DNA of 7,578 nucleotides from Methanobacteriota archaeon (lineage in GTDB: Archaea; Thermoplasmatota; Thermoplasmata; RBG-16-68-12): positions 1 to 7,578 of the forward strand of contig VBLV01000173.1 of the NCBI GenBank assembly GCA_005879045.1. Reading direction: 5' to 3'. Under the pieces are notes generated by a model. The model did not search any database. It was not told where the DNA came from and saw only the letters and a list, made by a program, of their open reading frames with translations. Both the position numbers and the translations under genes were made by a program. Each line of letters opens with the position of its first letter. Position 1 is the first letter of the stretch. Positions 1 to 5,790 of the stretch are shown piece after piece.

Positions 1-269
1 AAATCGTCTCCCTCTGGACGTTCATCTTCATCGGGCTCTCCGCGATCTTCGCGGCGCGGATCGTCCGACCCCCGTTCCGATATCTCTCCCTCGTTCTGGG
101 AGTCCTCTCGCTGGTCGCGCTCGGGTTGTTCATCGCGAACGCGGACCTCGGACTCGGGCCCGGCGGGATGGAACGGATGATCGTTTGGCCGATCTTGGTC
201 TGGGGAACCGCCTTCGGGGGATACCTGTTCGGCTCATCGTCTCCGGCGCCGGCCGCCGCCTCACCTTGA
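1..269 (+). CDS. DUF998-like membrane protein, C-terminal end (partial)
   Basis: The reading frame starting at base 3 is open from the window edge to a TGA at 267-269, giving the last 88 residues of a protein whose start lies upstream. Two hydrophobic helices are visible (about residues 1-20 and 28-46), then a short loop with GPGGMER, then a third hydrophobic helix ending in GGYLFG. From memory, a GGMER loop followed by a Pro-containing last helix and a GGYL end is typical of the C-terminus of DUF998 (PF06197) multi-pass membrane proteins. Their function is unknown. The stop codon overlaps the ribosome binding site of the dehydratase that follows, so the two are probably one transcription unit and may be translationally coupled. 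The frame is clearly coding, with G/C-rich third positions and continuous helices. The family name is less sure. Confidence 0.72.
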   Translation, partial: IVSLWTFIFIGLSAIFAARIVRPPFRYLSLVLGVLSLVALGLFIANADLGLGPGGMERMIVWPILVWGTAFGGYLFGSSSPAPAAASP

Positions 270-277
270 GGCCCCGC

Positions 278-1237
278 ATGCCGAACTTGCTCGACCTCGC
301 TTCGATCGAGGCCGCCCGAAAGCGCATCGAGGGATTGGTCGTCCGCACGCCGCTCGTCCGACTCAACGTGGACGATGCGCCCGCGGAGATCTACTTGAAG
401 TTGGAGAATCTCCAACGGACCGGGTCGTTCAAGGTCCGCGGTGCGGGCAATGCGATTGCGCTGCTCTCCCCGGCCCAGCGGTCCCGCGGCGTGTTCACGT
501 GCAGTGCGGGAAACATGGCGCAGGCCCTCGCATGGCATGCCAAGCGTCTCGGGATCCCGTGCACCGTCATCGTGCCCGACACGGCGCCGGCGACGAAGCT
601 CGCCGCGATCCGGCGGTTCGGGGCGACGATCGTTCAACTCTCATGGGACGAGGTCTGGGAGATCGGCATCAGCCGACGTTATGCACCGCTCCAGGGGTGG
701 ACCTTCGTCCATCCGTTCGCGGATTCCTCGATGATGGCCGGCAACGGGACAATCGGACTCGAGATCCTCGAGGACATGTCCGACGTCGATGCGGTCGTGA
801 TCCCGTTCGGTGGCGGCGGCTTGAGCGCGGGCATCGCAACCGCAATCAAGTCGAAGAGACCACGGACCCGGATTTACGCCTGTGAGCCGGAGACCGCCGC
901 ACCTCTCGCGGCATCGTTCGCGAAGGCGGTGCCGGCCGAAGTCAAACGGACCCCGAGTTTCGTCGACGGGATCGGCGCGTCGAGCGTCCTCCCAGAGATG
1001 TGGAACCTGGTGAGGCCGCTGCTCGAAGGGTCTCTCGTCGTCTCCCTGAAGGAGATTGCGTCCGCGATCCGATTGCTCGTCGAGCGGAACCGGGTCGTCG
1101 CCGAAGGCGCGGGCGGATCGGCCGTCGCCGCGGCGCTCGCGGGCAAGGCCGGGAAAGGCCGCATCGTGTGTGTCGTCTCCGGAGGGAACATCGACACCGG
1201 GGTGCTCGGCAAGATCCTCCGCGGCGAAGTTCCGTGA
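278..1237 (+). CDS. PLP-dependent threonine/serine dehydratase (ammonia-lyase), short form
   Basis: 319 residues, fold type II PLP enzyme of the threonine dehydratase/serine racemase group, predicted to deaminate threonine to 2-oxobutyrate or serine to pyruvate in the cytosol. Visible motifs are GSFKVRGA with the PLP lysine at K52, the asparagine loop SAGN at 76-79, the glycine-rich phosphate-binding loop GGGG at 178-181, and the C-terminal SGGN at 301-304. It ends after the catalytic domain, so there is no ACT regulatory domain as in long IlvA; the length fits TdcB-type enzymes. I chose ATG 278 because GAGG (268-271) lies six bases upstream and family homology begins there. An in-frame ATG at 185 would add 31 unrelated residues inside the preceding gene. 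Oddities are AGNGTIG (154-160), where AGQGTIG is usual, and Met after SAGN, where His is common. Serine racemase or another beta-elimination activity remains possible. Confidence 0.9.
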   Translation: MPNLLDLASIEAARKRIEGLVVRTPLVRLNVDDAPAEIYLKLENLQRTGSFKVRGAGNAIALLSPAQRSRGVFTCSAGNMAQALAWHAKRLGIPCTVIVPDTAPATKLAAIRRFGATIVQLSWDEVWEIGISRRYAPLQGWTFVHPFADSSMMAGNGTIGLEILEDMSDVDAVVIPFGGGGLSAGIATAIKSKRPRTRIYACEPETAAPLAASFAKAVPAEVKRTPSFVDGIGASSVLPEMWNLVRPLLEGSLVVSLKEIASAIRLLVERNRVVAEGAGGSAVAAALAGKAGKGRIVCVVSGGNIDTGVLGKILRGEVP

Positions 1238-1274
1238 GGATTCGTCCCTCTCGAGGCACTCCGGAGAATCTCCA

Positions 1275-1838
1275 ATGTCCGTCCTGGTCCGACTCATCGA
1301 AAGGGCAAGTGTCCGGAAGAGGGCGGCCGACCTCGCGGAGATGCGGGCGCTCCTCGCTCCCGTCTCCGGCGTTCGCCTGCTCGATGTCGGCGGTGGCGCG
1401 GGCGCCGCGACGGAACAATTCGCGACGGGTTGCGCCGAAGTGGTCGTCCTCGAGCCCAACCGGAAGAAGGTTGGCCAGGGGCGGAAGTTTCGACCGACGA
1501 TCCGATTCGAGGAGGGCCGTGCGGAGGAGATTCCGTTTCCCGATGCGACCTTCGATCGAGTCACCGCGGTCGTCGCGTTCCATCACATCGAGGATCAAGG
1601 GCGGGCGCTCCGGGAGATGCGACGAGTCCTGAGAGACTCCGGACGTCTGGTTCTCTTCGAGATGCTGCCCTCGCGGGCACCCGGCCCCATCTACCAGTGG
1701 ATCGGGGGGTATCGGCACGGGGGCCACATGGCGTTCCACAGTCCGGATCAGCTCACCGAGAAAGTGCGAGCCGGCGGATTCACGCGGGTGTCAAACCGTC
1801 CGGGTGCGCTGGGATACTTCGTGCTCGCAACGAAATGA
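1275..1838 (+). CDS. Class I SAM-dependent methyltransferase (Methyltransf_11 type)
   Basis: 187 residues, a compact Rossmann-fold methyltransferase of the UbiE/Methyltransf_11 kind. Motif I is LLDVGGGAG (35-43). The acidic residue ending strand beta-2 is E60 in VVVLEPN. Motif II/III is seen as AEEIPFPDATFDRV (83-96), followed by FHHI (102-105) and a post-motif strand ending GRLVLFE. The C-terminal part (GGHMAFHSPDQL onward) resembles the cap of small-molecule methyltransferases acting on lipids, quinones or metabolites. The substrate cannot be read from sequence. ATG 1275 is chosen because GGAG (1263-1266) precedes it and the frame upstream of it lies antisense-like inside the dehydratase. 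It follows the dehydratase by 37 bases in the same direction, so co-transcription is likely, and an oligo-T run directly after its stop suggests it ends the unit. No C-terminal domain or membrane segment is seen. Confidence 0.85.
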   Translation: MSVLVRLIERASVRKRAADLAEMRALLAPVSGVRLLDVGGGAGAATEQFATGCAEVVVLEPNRKKVGQGRKFRPTIRFEEGRAEEIPFPDATFDRVTAVVAFHHIEDQGRALREMRRVLRDSGRLVLFEMLPSRAPGPIYQWIGGYRHGGHMAFHSPDQLTEKVRAGGFTRVSNRPGALGYFVLATK

Positions 1839-1850
1839 CTTTTTGTTACC
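1839..1850 (+). terminator. Oligo-T transcription terminator candidate
   Basis: A run of five T (1840-1844) followed by GTT begins immediately after the methyltransferase stop. Archaeal RNA polymerase terminates at short U-runs without a hairpin, and such a T-run is rare in this G/C-rich window. It would close the DUF998-dehydratase-methyltransferase unit. There is no hairpin of note ahead of it. Confidence 0.4.
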
Positions 1851-1873
1851 CTCCGAACTTGTGACGGAGATCC

Positions 1874-1887
1874 CCGCAAGTTTATCG
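1874..1887 (+). promoter_or_regulatory. Candidate archaeal TATA/BRE promoter for the MerB-like gene
   Basis: CCGCAAG followed by TTTATC (1881-1886) gives a purine-containing BRE-like flank and a TATA-like box in an otherwise G/C-rich gap. Its centre is about 40 bases before the ATG at 1923. An archaeal start 25-27 bases downstream would leave a leader of about 12-16 bases holding GAAGG (1911-1915) as a possible ribosome binding site, 7 bases before the ATG. This supports the gene having its own promoter separate from the upstream operon. Confidence 0.45.
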
Positions 1888-1922
1888 CCCTCCTCGGCGC
1901 CATCCCGGACGAAGGCCACCTC

Positions 1923-2615
1923 ATGGCGGGATCCCCCGGTGATGCGCTTGCGCGAGACGTGAGGAAGTACGTCTTCGACCATTTCTTGGAACACGCCGTT
2001 CCCCCCGTCCTCGAACAGATCATGGAACGATACCACCTCGAGCGTCCCGACGCGTTCGCCGTCCTGAAAGCGCTCGAGGAGGCGCGCCACCTGAAACTCG
2101 TGCCGGGCACGCAGCGGATCCTCATGGCCTTCCCCTTCTCGGCCGTCGCGACTCCGTTTCGCACGACCCGGCCGGTCATCGGACGACGATACTACGCGAA
2201 CTGCGCATGGGACGCGGTCGCGTTCCATACAATGCTACACGAAATCGTCCGGATCGAAAGCCGTTGCCATCATTGCGCGAAACCGATCTCGATCGAGCTC
2301 GCGGGTGGGAAGTCGCGCGCATCCCCTCCAAGGCCCGTGGTCTATCTCGCGCTTCCCGCATCGCAATGGTGGAATGATATTGTCGTTACCTGCTCGAACC
2401 ACATGGTGTTCTTCTCCTCTGAATCGCACCTGGACGAGTGGCGGAAAGCGACTCAGGCGCCCGAGGGGGCCATCCTCACGATCGAAGAGACGCATGCGCT
2501 GAGCATGCCCATTTACAAGGACAAGCTGAAAGTCGGATACGTTCGACCGGGCAAGGACCAGCTCGTGACCCATTTCCAATCGTTGGGCCTCACGGCGGAA
2601 TTCTGGCGAATCTAG
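1923..2615 (+). CDS. Alkylmercury lyase (MerB)-family protein
   Basis: 230 residues matching the layout of organomercurial lyase MerB, which cleaves carbon-mercury bonds to give Hg(II) and a hydrocarbon. Residues about 10-65 form a helical, winged-helix-like N-terminal domain, followed by the family stretch MAFPFSAVATPFR (68-80). The catalytic motif CAWD gives C94 and D97. A second cysteine is at C157 in TCSNHMVFFSSESHLDEW, and C115 and C118 form a CHHC pair. With an offset of two, C94, D97, C115 and C157 fall exactly on the residues known in the plasmid R831b enzyme as C96, D99, C117 and C159, so the full catalytic set is present. No mer regulator, transporter or mercuric reductase is visible beside it; the next gene is a convergent cyclophilin. 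It could be a true lyase, or a MerB-fold protein with another thiol or metal role. Family assignment is firm; substrate is not. Confidence 0.82.
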   Translation: MAGSPGDALARDVRKYVFDHFLEHAVPPVLEQIMERYHLERPDAFAVLKALEEARHLKLVPGTQRILMAFPFSAVATPFRTTRPVIGRRYYANCAWDAVAFHTMLHEIVRIESRCHHCAKPISIELAGGKSRASPPRPVVYLALPASQWWNDIVVTCSNHMVFFSSESHLDEWRKATQAPEGAILTIEETHALSMPIYKDKLKVGYVRPGKDQLVTHFQSLGLTAEFWRI

Positions 2616-2625
2616 CGGTCTGGGC

Positions 2626-3084
2626 TCACGGGGACACGGTGGCCTTCCGGATCGTGACCTTCGTCCGCGGCCGGTCATCGGCCTCCGTCGGCGTGCGGCT
2701 GATGGCGTCGACGACCTCCATCCCGCCGACGACTCGTCCGAAGACAGGATGCTTCCGATCCAACCGGTTGTTGTCGACGACGTTGATGAAGAACTGGCTG
2801 CCGCCGGTGTTCGGACCCGCGTTCGCCATGGAGATGGTGCCTCGCGCATTTCGGTTGTCCGCGGGAAGCTCATCCTTGATCGTGTACCCCGGGCCGCCAA
2901 GCCCGGTCCCCTGCGGGTCCCCACCCTGGATCATGAAGTTCGGGATCACGCGATGGAAGATCGTTCCATCGTAGAAGCCCTGCGCGACGAGCTTCCGGAA
3001 GTTGCCCGCCGTGATCGGCATTGTCTTGTCGAGGAGTTCGATCTTCACGTCGCCCATCGTCGTCTGGAGAAGGACGGTCGTCAT
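2626..3084 (-). CDS. Cyclophilin-type peptidyl-prolyl cis-trans isomerase
   Basis: 152 residues, a single compact cyclophilin domain without signal peptide or tail, so a cytosolic protein-folding enzyme that isomerises Xaa-Pro bonds. The catalytic stretch FHRVIPNFMIQGGD holds R45, F50 and Q53, matching R55, F60 and Q63 of human cyclophilin A. MANAG (86-90) and GSQFFI (95-100) complete the active site. The position of the cyclosporin-binding Trp (W121 in human) is R107 in NRLDRKHPVFG, so drug binding is predicted to be weak. The size is that of short prokaryotic cyclophilins. The start is the ATG at 3084, where homology begins; longer versions of the frame run into the neighbouring gene. It lies 47 bases after the stop of the sugar dehydrogenase in the same direction and may be co-transcribed. 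Its start overlaps a four-codon mini-ORF, described separately. Confidence 0.93.
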   Translation of the reverse strand: MTTVLLQTTMGDVKIELLDKTMPITAGNFRKLVAQGFYDGTIFHRVIPNFMIQGGDPQGTGLGGPGYTIKDELPADNRNARGTISMANAGPNTGGSQFFINVVDNNRLDRKHPVFGRVVGGMEVVDAISRTPTEADDRPRTKVTIRKATVSP

Positions 3085-3106
3085 GCGGCCGCCATTCGTT
3101 CCACCT
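3081..3106 (-). promoter_or_regulatory. Ribosome binding site and four-codon mini-ORF overlapping the cyclophilin start
   Basis: On the minus strand AGGTGG (3106-3101) is followed after five bases by an ATG (3095-3093) that opens a frame Met-Ala-Ala-Ala-stop. Its TGA (3083-3081) overlaps the cyclophilin ATG as ATGA. The ribosome binding site is correctly spaced for the mini-ORF but 16 bases from the cyclophilin ATG, so translation may reach the cyclophilin by stop-start coupling. Chance is possible because the mini-ORF is so short. Confidence 0.3.
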
Positions 3107-3131
3107 ACGTAAGGGTGTTGTCCGGTCGAGC

Positions 3132-5711
3132 TTAGAAGCTTCCGCGATCCGGTGATCGAGGAGGCGCGCCGCGCTTCCGCCGCCGCGCCAACCAGATGAC
3201 GACGACCGCCACAATGGCGGCGGCGACAAGAGCGAGGAACGGCCAGGACGTCACGAAGGCGACAAGTCCGTTCGTCACGACGGTCACGGTCCACTCCCGC
3301 GACACGACCAGCGAGCCGTCGGACACGGTGACGTTCACGATGTGATTTCCGGGAGCTCCGGACGCGAAATTCAGCGCACTGGTGTTTCCGCCCGCGACGG
3401 TGCCGTCGACTCGCCAGGTGTACGACAGCACGTCCCCGTCGGGATCCCACGCAATGGCCGTGAACGTCTGGGTCGCGCCAGCGTCGACCGTCAGGGGGCC
3501 GACTCCCGGAGAGCTCGAGGTGATCTGAGGCGCTCGGTCTCCGACTGTGATGGCGCGTGCCGTGTGATTCGAGAGCCCGAGGTTGTCCACGACCGTGAGC
3601 TCAACCCCGAAGGCTCCCCTGGCGGCGTACCCATGCGACGCCTGGACCCCCGTCCCGAAGTAGCCGTCCCCGAAGTCCCACGAATACGAGGCGATGGTCC
3701 CGTCGGGGTCCGTCGACGCGGACCCGTCGAACGTGACGCTGACTCCGATGTAGATCGTCCCCGGAGAAAATTGGAAGGCTGCCCGAGGCGGTGCGTTGAC
3801 CGTCACCTGGTGCGTCGCATCCGACGAGAGGCTCTGGTTGTCCACGACGGTCAGGATCGCGGTGTACACGCCCGGGTTCGCGTACGCGTGCGTCGGCATG
3901 ACGCCGCTGCCGACGGTCGAATCTCCGAATTCCCACGCGTACGAAACGATTGTCCCATCCGGGTCAAACGACGCCGTGGCGTCGAATGTGACCGGAGAAC
4001 CAGGGTTCACAGGCGATGGACTCGCCGCGAAATCGGCGACCGGCGGCCGCGGTCCCGGCGGCGGGGGCCCCACGACGACCTCATGGTAGACGGTCCCATT
4101 CAACGAGTCGTTGTCGGTGACGTTCAAGGTGACGTTGTACGTCCCGGCGCCGGCGTACGGATGGGATGTGATCGCCTCACTGCCGAACGTGGAGTCTCCG
4201 AAATTCCACGCGTAGGTCATGATATTCCCGTCGGGATCGCGGGAAGCCGATGCGTTGAAGGTCACGCTCGCTCCGACCACCGGTGAGTTCGGAGTCGTCG
4301 TGAAAGAGGCAACCGGAGGCGCGTGAACCACGACGTCCCGGTGGGCGGTCGCGGTGAACGATTCGTTGTCGGTGACCGTGAGCGTCACGTTGAATGTGCC
4401 GAATGTCGGGTATGAGTGGGAGATGATGGCACCGCTCCCATTCGTGAGGTCTCCGAAATCCCAGACGTACGAATCGATGGTTCCGTCCGGGTCGGAAGAG
4501 CCCGACGCGTCGAAGGCTACCGTCGCTCCCTCGATCACGGGATTCGGCGTGGCGGTGAACGACGCGACCGGCGGCTTGCCGGAATCCCAGTACCGGTAGA
4601 TCGTCGTCGGCGTCGTCAGCCAAATCGCTCCGTCTCGCCCCTGCTCGACCTCGATGATGGAGGTCGGCGCGGTCCAAAGGATATCATCCGATCCGACCGA
4701 ATCGTATCCTGGCGGGACCAAGTGCAGTCGATGGAATCGATAAGGGGGGTTGCATTCGCCCATGAACAGGTCGCCTTGCCACTTGGGGAAGGAGGGACCT
4801 TTGTAGATTGCCGCGTTCGTCGGACAAATCGTGGTCCCCCACCACCAGATCGGCAGCACGGGATTGGGGCCGTCCTGGTTCGTGTCGGCGGGAGGCGGCA
4901 GGCTGCCGCACGAGGCCGTCGGTCCCCAGCCGTAGTTCCGATCGAGACCAGTGAGGTTCGGCAGCAAGTTGATCTCATCGTTGCAATTCGGTCCGTTCTC
5001 CGTGACGTACACCCGGCCCGTGATCGGATGGAACGCAAGTCCGAACATGTTCCGGTGGCCATACGTGTACGTGAGGTTGTACCACGCCGGGTTACCGTAG
5101 AAGGGATTGTCGGGCGGAGCGCTTCCGTTGGAGTTCATCCGCAAGACCTTGCCCATCGGGCCCAGCGGGTCCTGAGATCGCGCCTGGATTCCATTCTCGC
5201 CGACAACCGCGTACAGCTTGCCGTCCGGGCCGAACGCGATCACGCCGCCGTTATGGATCGTCGCACCCAAGGGTGGCATCCGGAGGATCACGGTGTATGA
5301 CACGCCCGTATTCCCGCTCGCCAGGATCCGGACAATCCGATTGTAGACCGTCCCGTTCACGAGGTCGTTGTACGTCTGGTACGCGTACACGTACGGGGTC
5401 GCGGGAAACCCGGGGTCGAGCGCGAGGCCGAGCAGACCCCGCTCGTCCGTATTCTGAGTGTTCGGGAGCGTATAGAACGGCGTCGGCAGGAGCGTCCGGT
5501 TCGCGAGATAGATGATGCGGATGCTCCCTGTGTCTTTCTCCGCGTAGAAGATTCGGCCGTCCGAGGAGAACGCAAGAGCGATCGGAAAGGTTAGCCCGCT
5601 CTTGAATGCCTCGATTTGACCCGCGGCGCCGACGGGTGGCGCGGGCGCGAGAATCGCGACGGAGCCCGCCACCATCAGGAGGAGCAGTCCGACGGTGATC
5701 GCGCGGCGCAC
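3132..5711 (-). CDS. Membrane-anchored PQQ-type glucose/sorbosone dehydrogenase with four PKD domains
   Basis: 859 residues. A signal peptide (residues 1-30: RR, hydrophobic core, Ala-rich end) leads into a GSDH-family beta-propeller (about 31-376). Hallmarks are RGLLGLALDPGF (91-102), IHNGG (152-156) with H153 in the place of the catalytic His of soluble glucose dehydrogenase, FGPDGKLYAVVGENG (160-174), GHRNMFGLAF (218-227) and DEINLL (245-250). Four PKD domains follow (380-464, 465-548, 556-640, 641-724), each with DPDG and WxFGD, except that the last reads SWDFGDG. Then come a fifth Ig/PKD-like domain (725-813) with DPDGD, a single transmembrane helix (about 816-842) and a basic tail RRRKRG. 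The protein should oxidise a sugar or alcohol outside the cell using PQQ, anchored by its C-terminus. Seventeen N-x-S/T sequons fit archaeal surface glycosylation. The start is GTG at 5711; an in-frame stop lies shortly upstream. No PQQ synthesis genes are in the window. Confidence 0.88.
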   Translation of the reverse strand: MRRAITVGLLLLMVAGSVAILAPAPPVGAAGQIEAFKSGLTFPIALAFSSDGRIFYAEKDTGSIRIIYLANRTLLPTPFYTLPNTQNTDERGLLGLALDPGFPATPYVYAYQTYNDLVNGTVYNRIVRILASGNTGVSYTVILRMPPLGATIHNGGVIAFGPDGKLYAVVGENGIQARSQDPLGPMGKVLRMNSNGSAPPDNPFYGNPAWYNLTYTYGHRNMFGLAFHPITGRVYVTENGPNCNDEINLLPNLTGLDRNYGWGPTASCGSLPPPADTNQDGPNPVLPIWWWGTTICPTNAAIYKGPSFPKWQGDLFMGECNPPYRFHRLHLVPPGYDSVGSDDILWTAPTSIIEVEQGRDGAIWLTTPTTIYRYWDSGKPPVASFTATPNPVIEGATVAFDASGSSDPDGTIDSYVWDFGDLTNGSGAIISHSYPTFGTFNVTLTVTDNESFTATAHRDVVVHAPPVASFTTTPNSPVVGASVTFNASASRDPDGNIMTYAWNFGDSTFGSEAITSHPYAGAGTYNVTLNVTDNDSLNGTVYHEVVVGPPPPGPRPPVADFAASPSPVNPGSPVTFDATASFDPDGTIVSYAWEFGDSTVGSGVMPTHAYANPGVYTAILTVVDNQSLSSDATHQVTVNAPPRAAFQFSPGTIYIGVSVTFDGSASTDPDGTIASYSWDFGDGYFGTGVQASHGYAARGAFGVELTVVDNLGLSNHTARAITVGDRAPQITSSSPGVGPLTVDAGATQTFTAIAWDPDGDVLSYTWRVDGTVAGGNTSALNFASGAPGNHIVNVTVSDGSLVVSREWTVTVVTNGLVAFVTSWPFLALVAAAIVAVVVIWLARRRKRGAPPRSPDRGSF
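3540..4574 (-). repeat. Tandem array of four PKD domain repeats
   Basis: Within the sugar dehydrogenase gene, four units of about 84-85 residues repeat in the order 4574-4320, 4319-4068, 4046-3792 and 3791-3540. Each begins PPVASF, PPVADF or PPRAAF, carries DPDG and W-x-FGD in the middle and ends with VxDN plus a short strand. The linker before the third unit is Pro/Gly-rich (about residues 549-556). Units have diverged clearly in sequence, so the array is old rather than a recent duplication. PKD domains act as spacers or carbohydrate/protein-binding modules on archaeal and bacterial surfaces. Confidence 0.85.
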
Positions 5712-5733
5712 GGCCAGAGCATGTTCACCCCTC
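5675..5733 (-). other. Ribosome binding site plus out-of-frame 15-codon ORF over the sugar dehydrogenase start
   Basis: On the minus strand GAGGGGTG (5733-5726) is the best ribosome binding site here, but it lies three bases before an ATG (5722-5720) and 14 bases before the GTG start of the sugar dehydrogenase (5711). The ATG opens a 15-codon frame ending at 5675, inside the signal-peptide codons and in a different frame. It could be a regulatory leader ORF, a chance ATG, or evidence of a one-base error in the sequence that separates an ATG start from the dehydrogenase frame. Confidence 0.25.
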
Positions 5734-5790
5734 GCTTGAGGATGTTGACGCGGTTTTCATCCCCGATTGCGTCGATCCCCAAGTCGTTCC

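Noticed and set aside
185..277. Upstream in-frame ATG that would lengthen the dehydratase by 31 residues
   Set aside because: The extra residues have no family likeness and lie in another frame over the conserved end of the DUF998-like gene, while ATG 278 has a well-placed ribosome binding site.
1263..1273. GGAGAATCTCC, a small inverted repeat before the methyltransferase, also present at 403-413
   Set aside because: The earlier copy is inside dehydratase codons for Glu-Asn-Leu-Gln, and an 11-base coincidence is weak; it also contains the ribosome binding site.
641..1564. Long antisense open frame over the dehydratase and methyltransferase
   Set aside because: It is rich in Arg, Ser, Pro and Asp as expected of a shadow frame in G/C-rich DNA, has no recognisable domain, and runs across two well-supported genes.
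3342..4286. Plus-strand open frame opposite the PKD repeats
   Set aside because: Its repeated Arg/Val-rich sequence mirrors the PKD repeat codons on the other strand, so it is a shadow.
3540..4574. Regularly spaced DNA repeats that might suggest a CRISPR or mobile repeat
   Set aside because: The period of about 255 bases matches diverged PKD protein domains; units are not identical and have no spacer structure.
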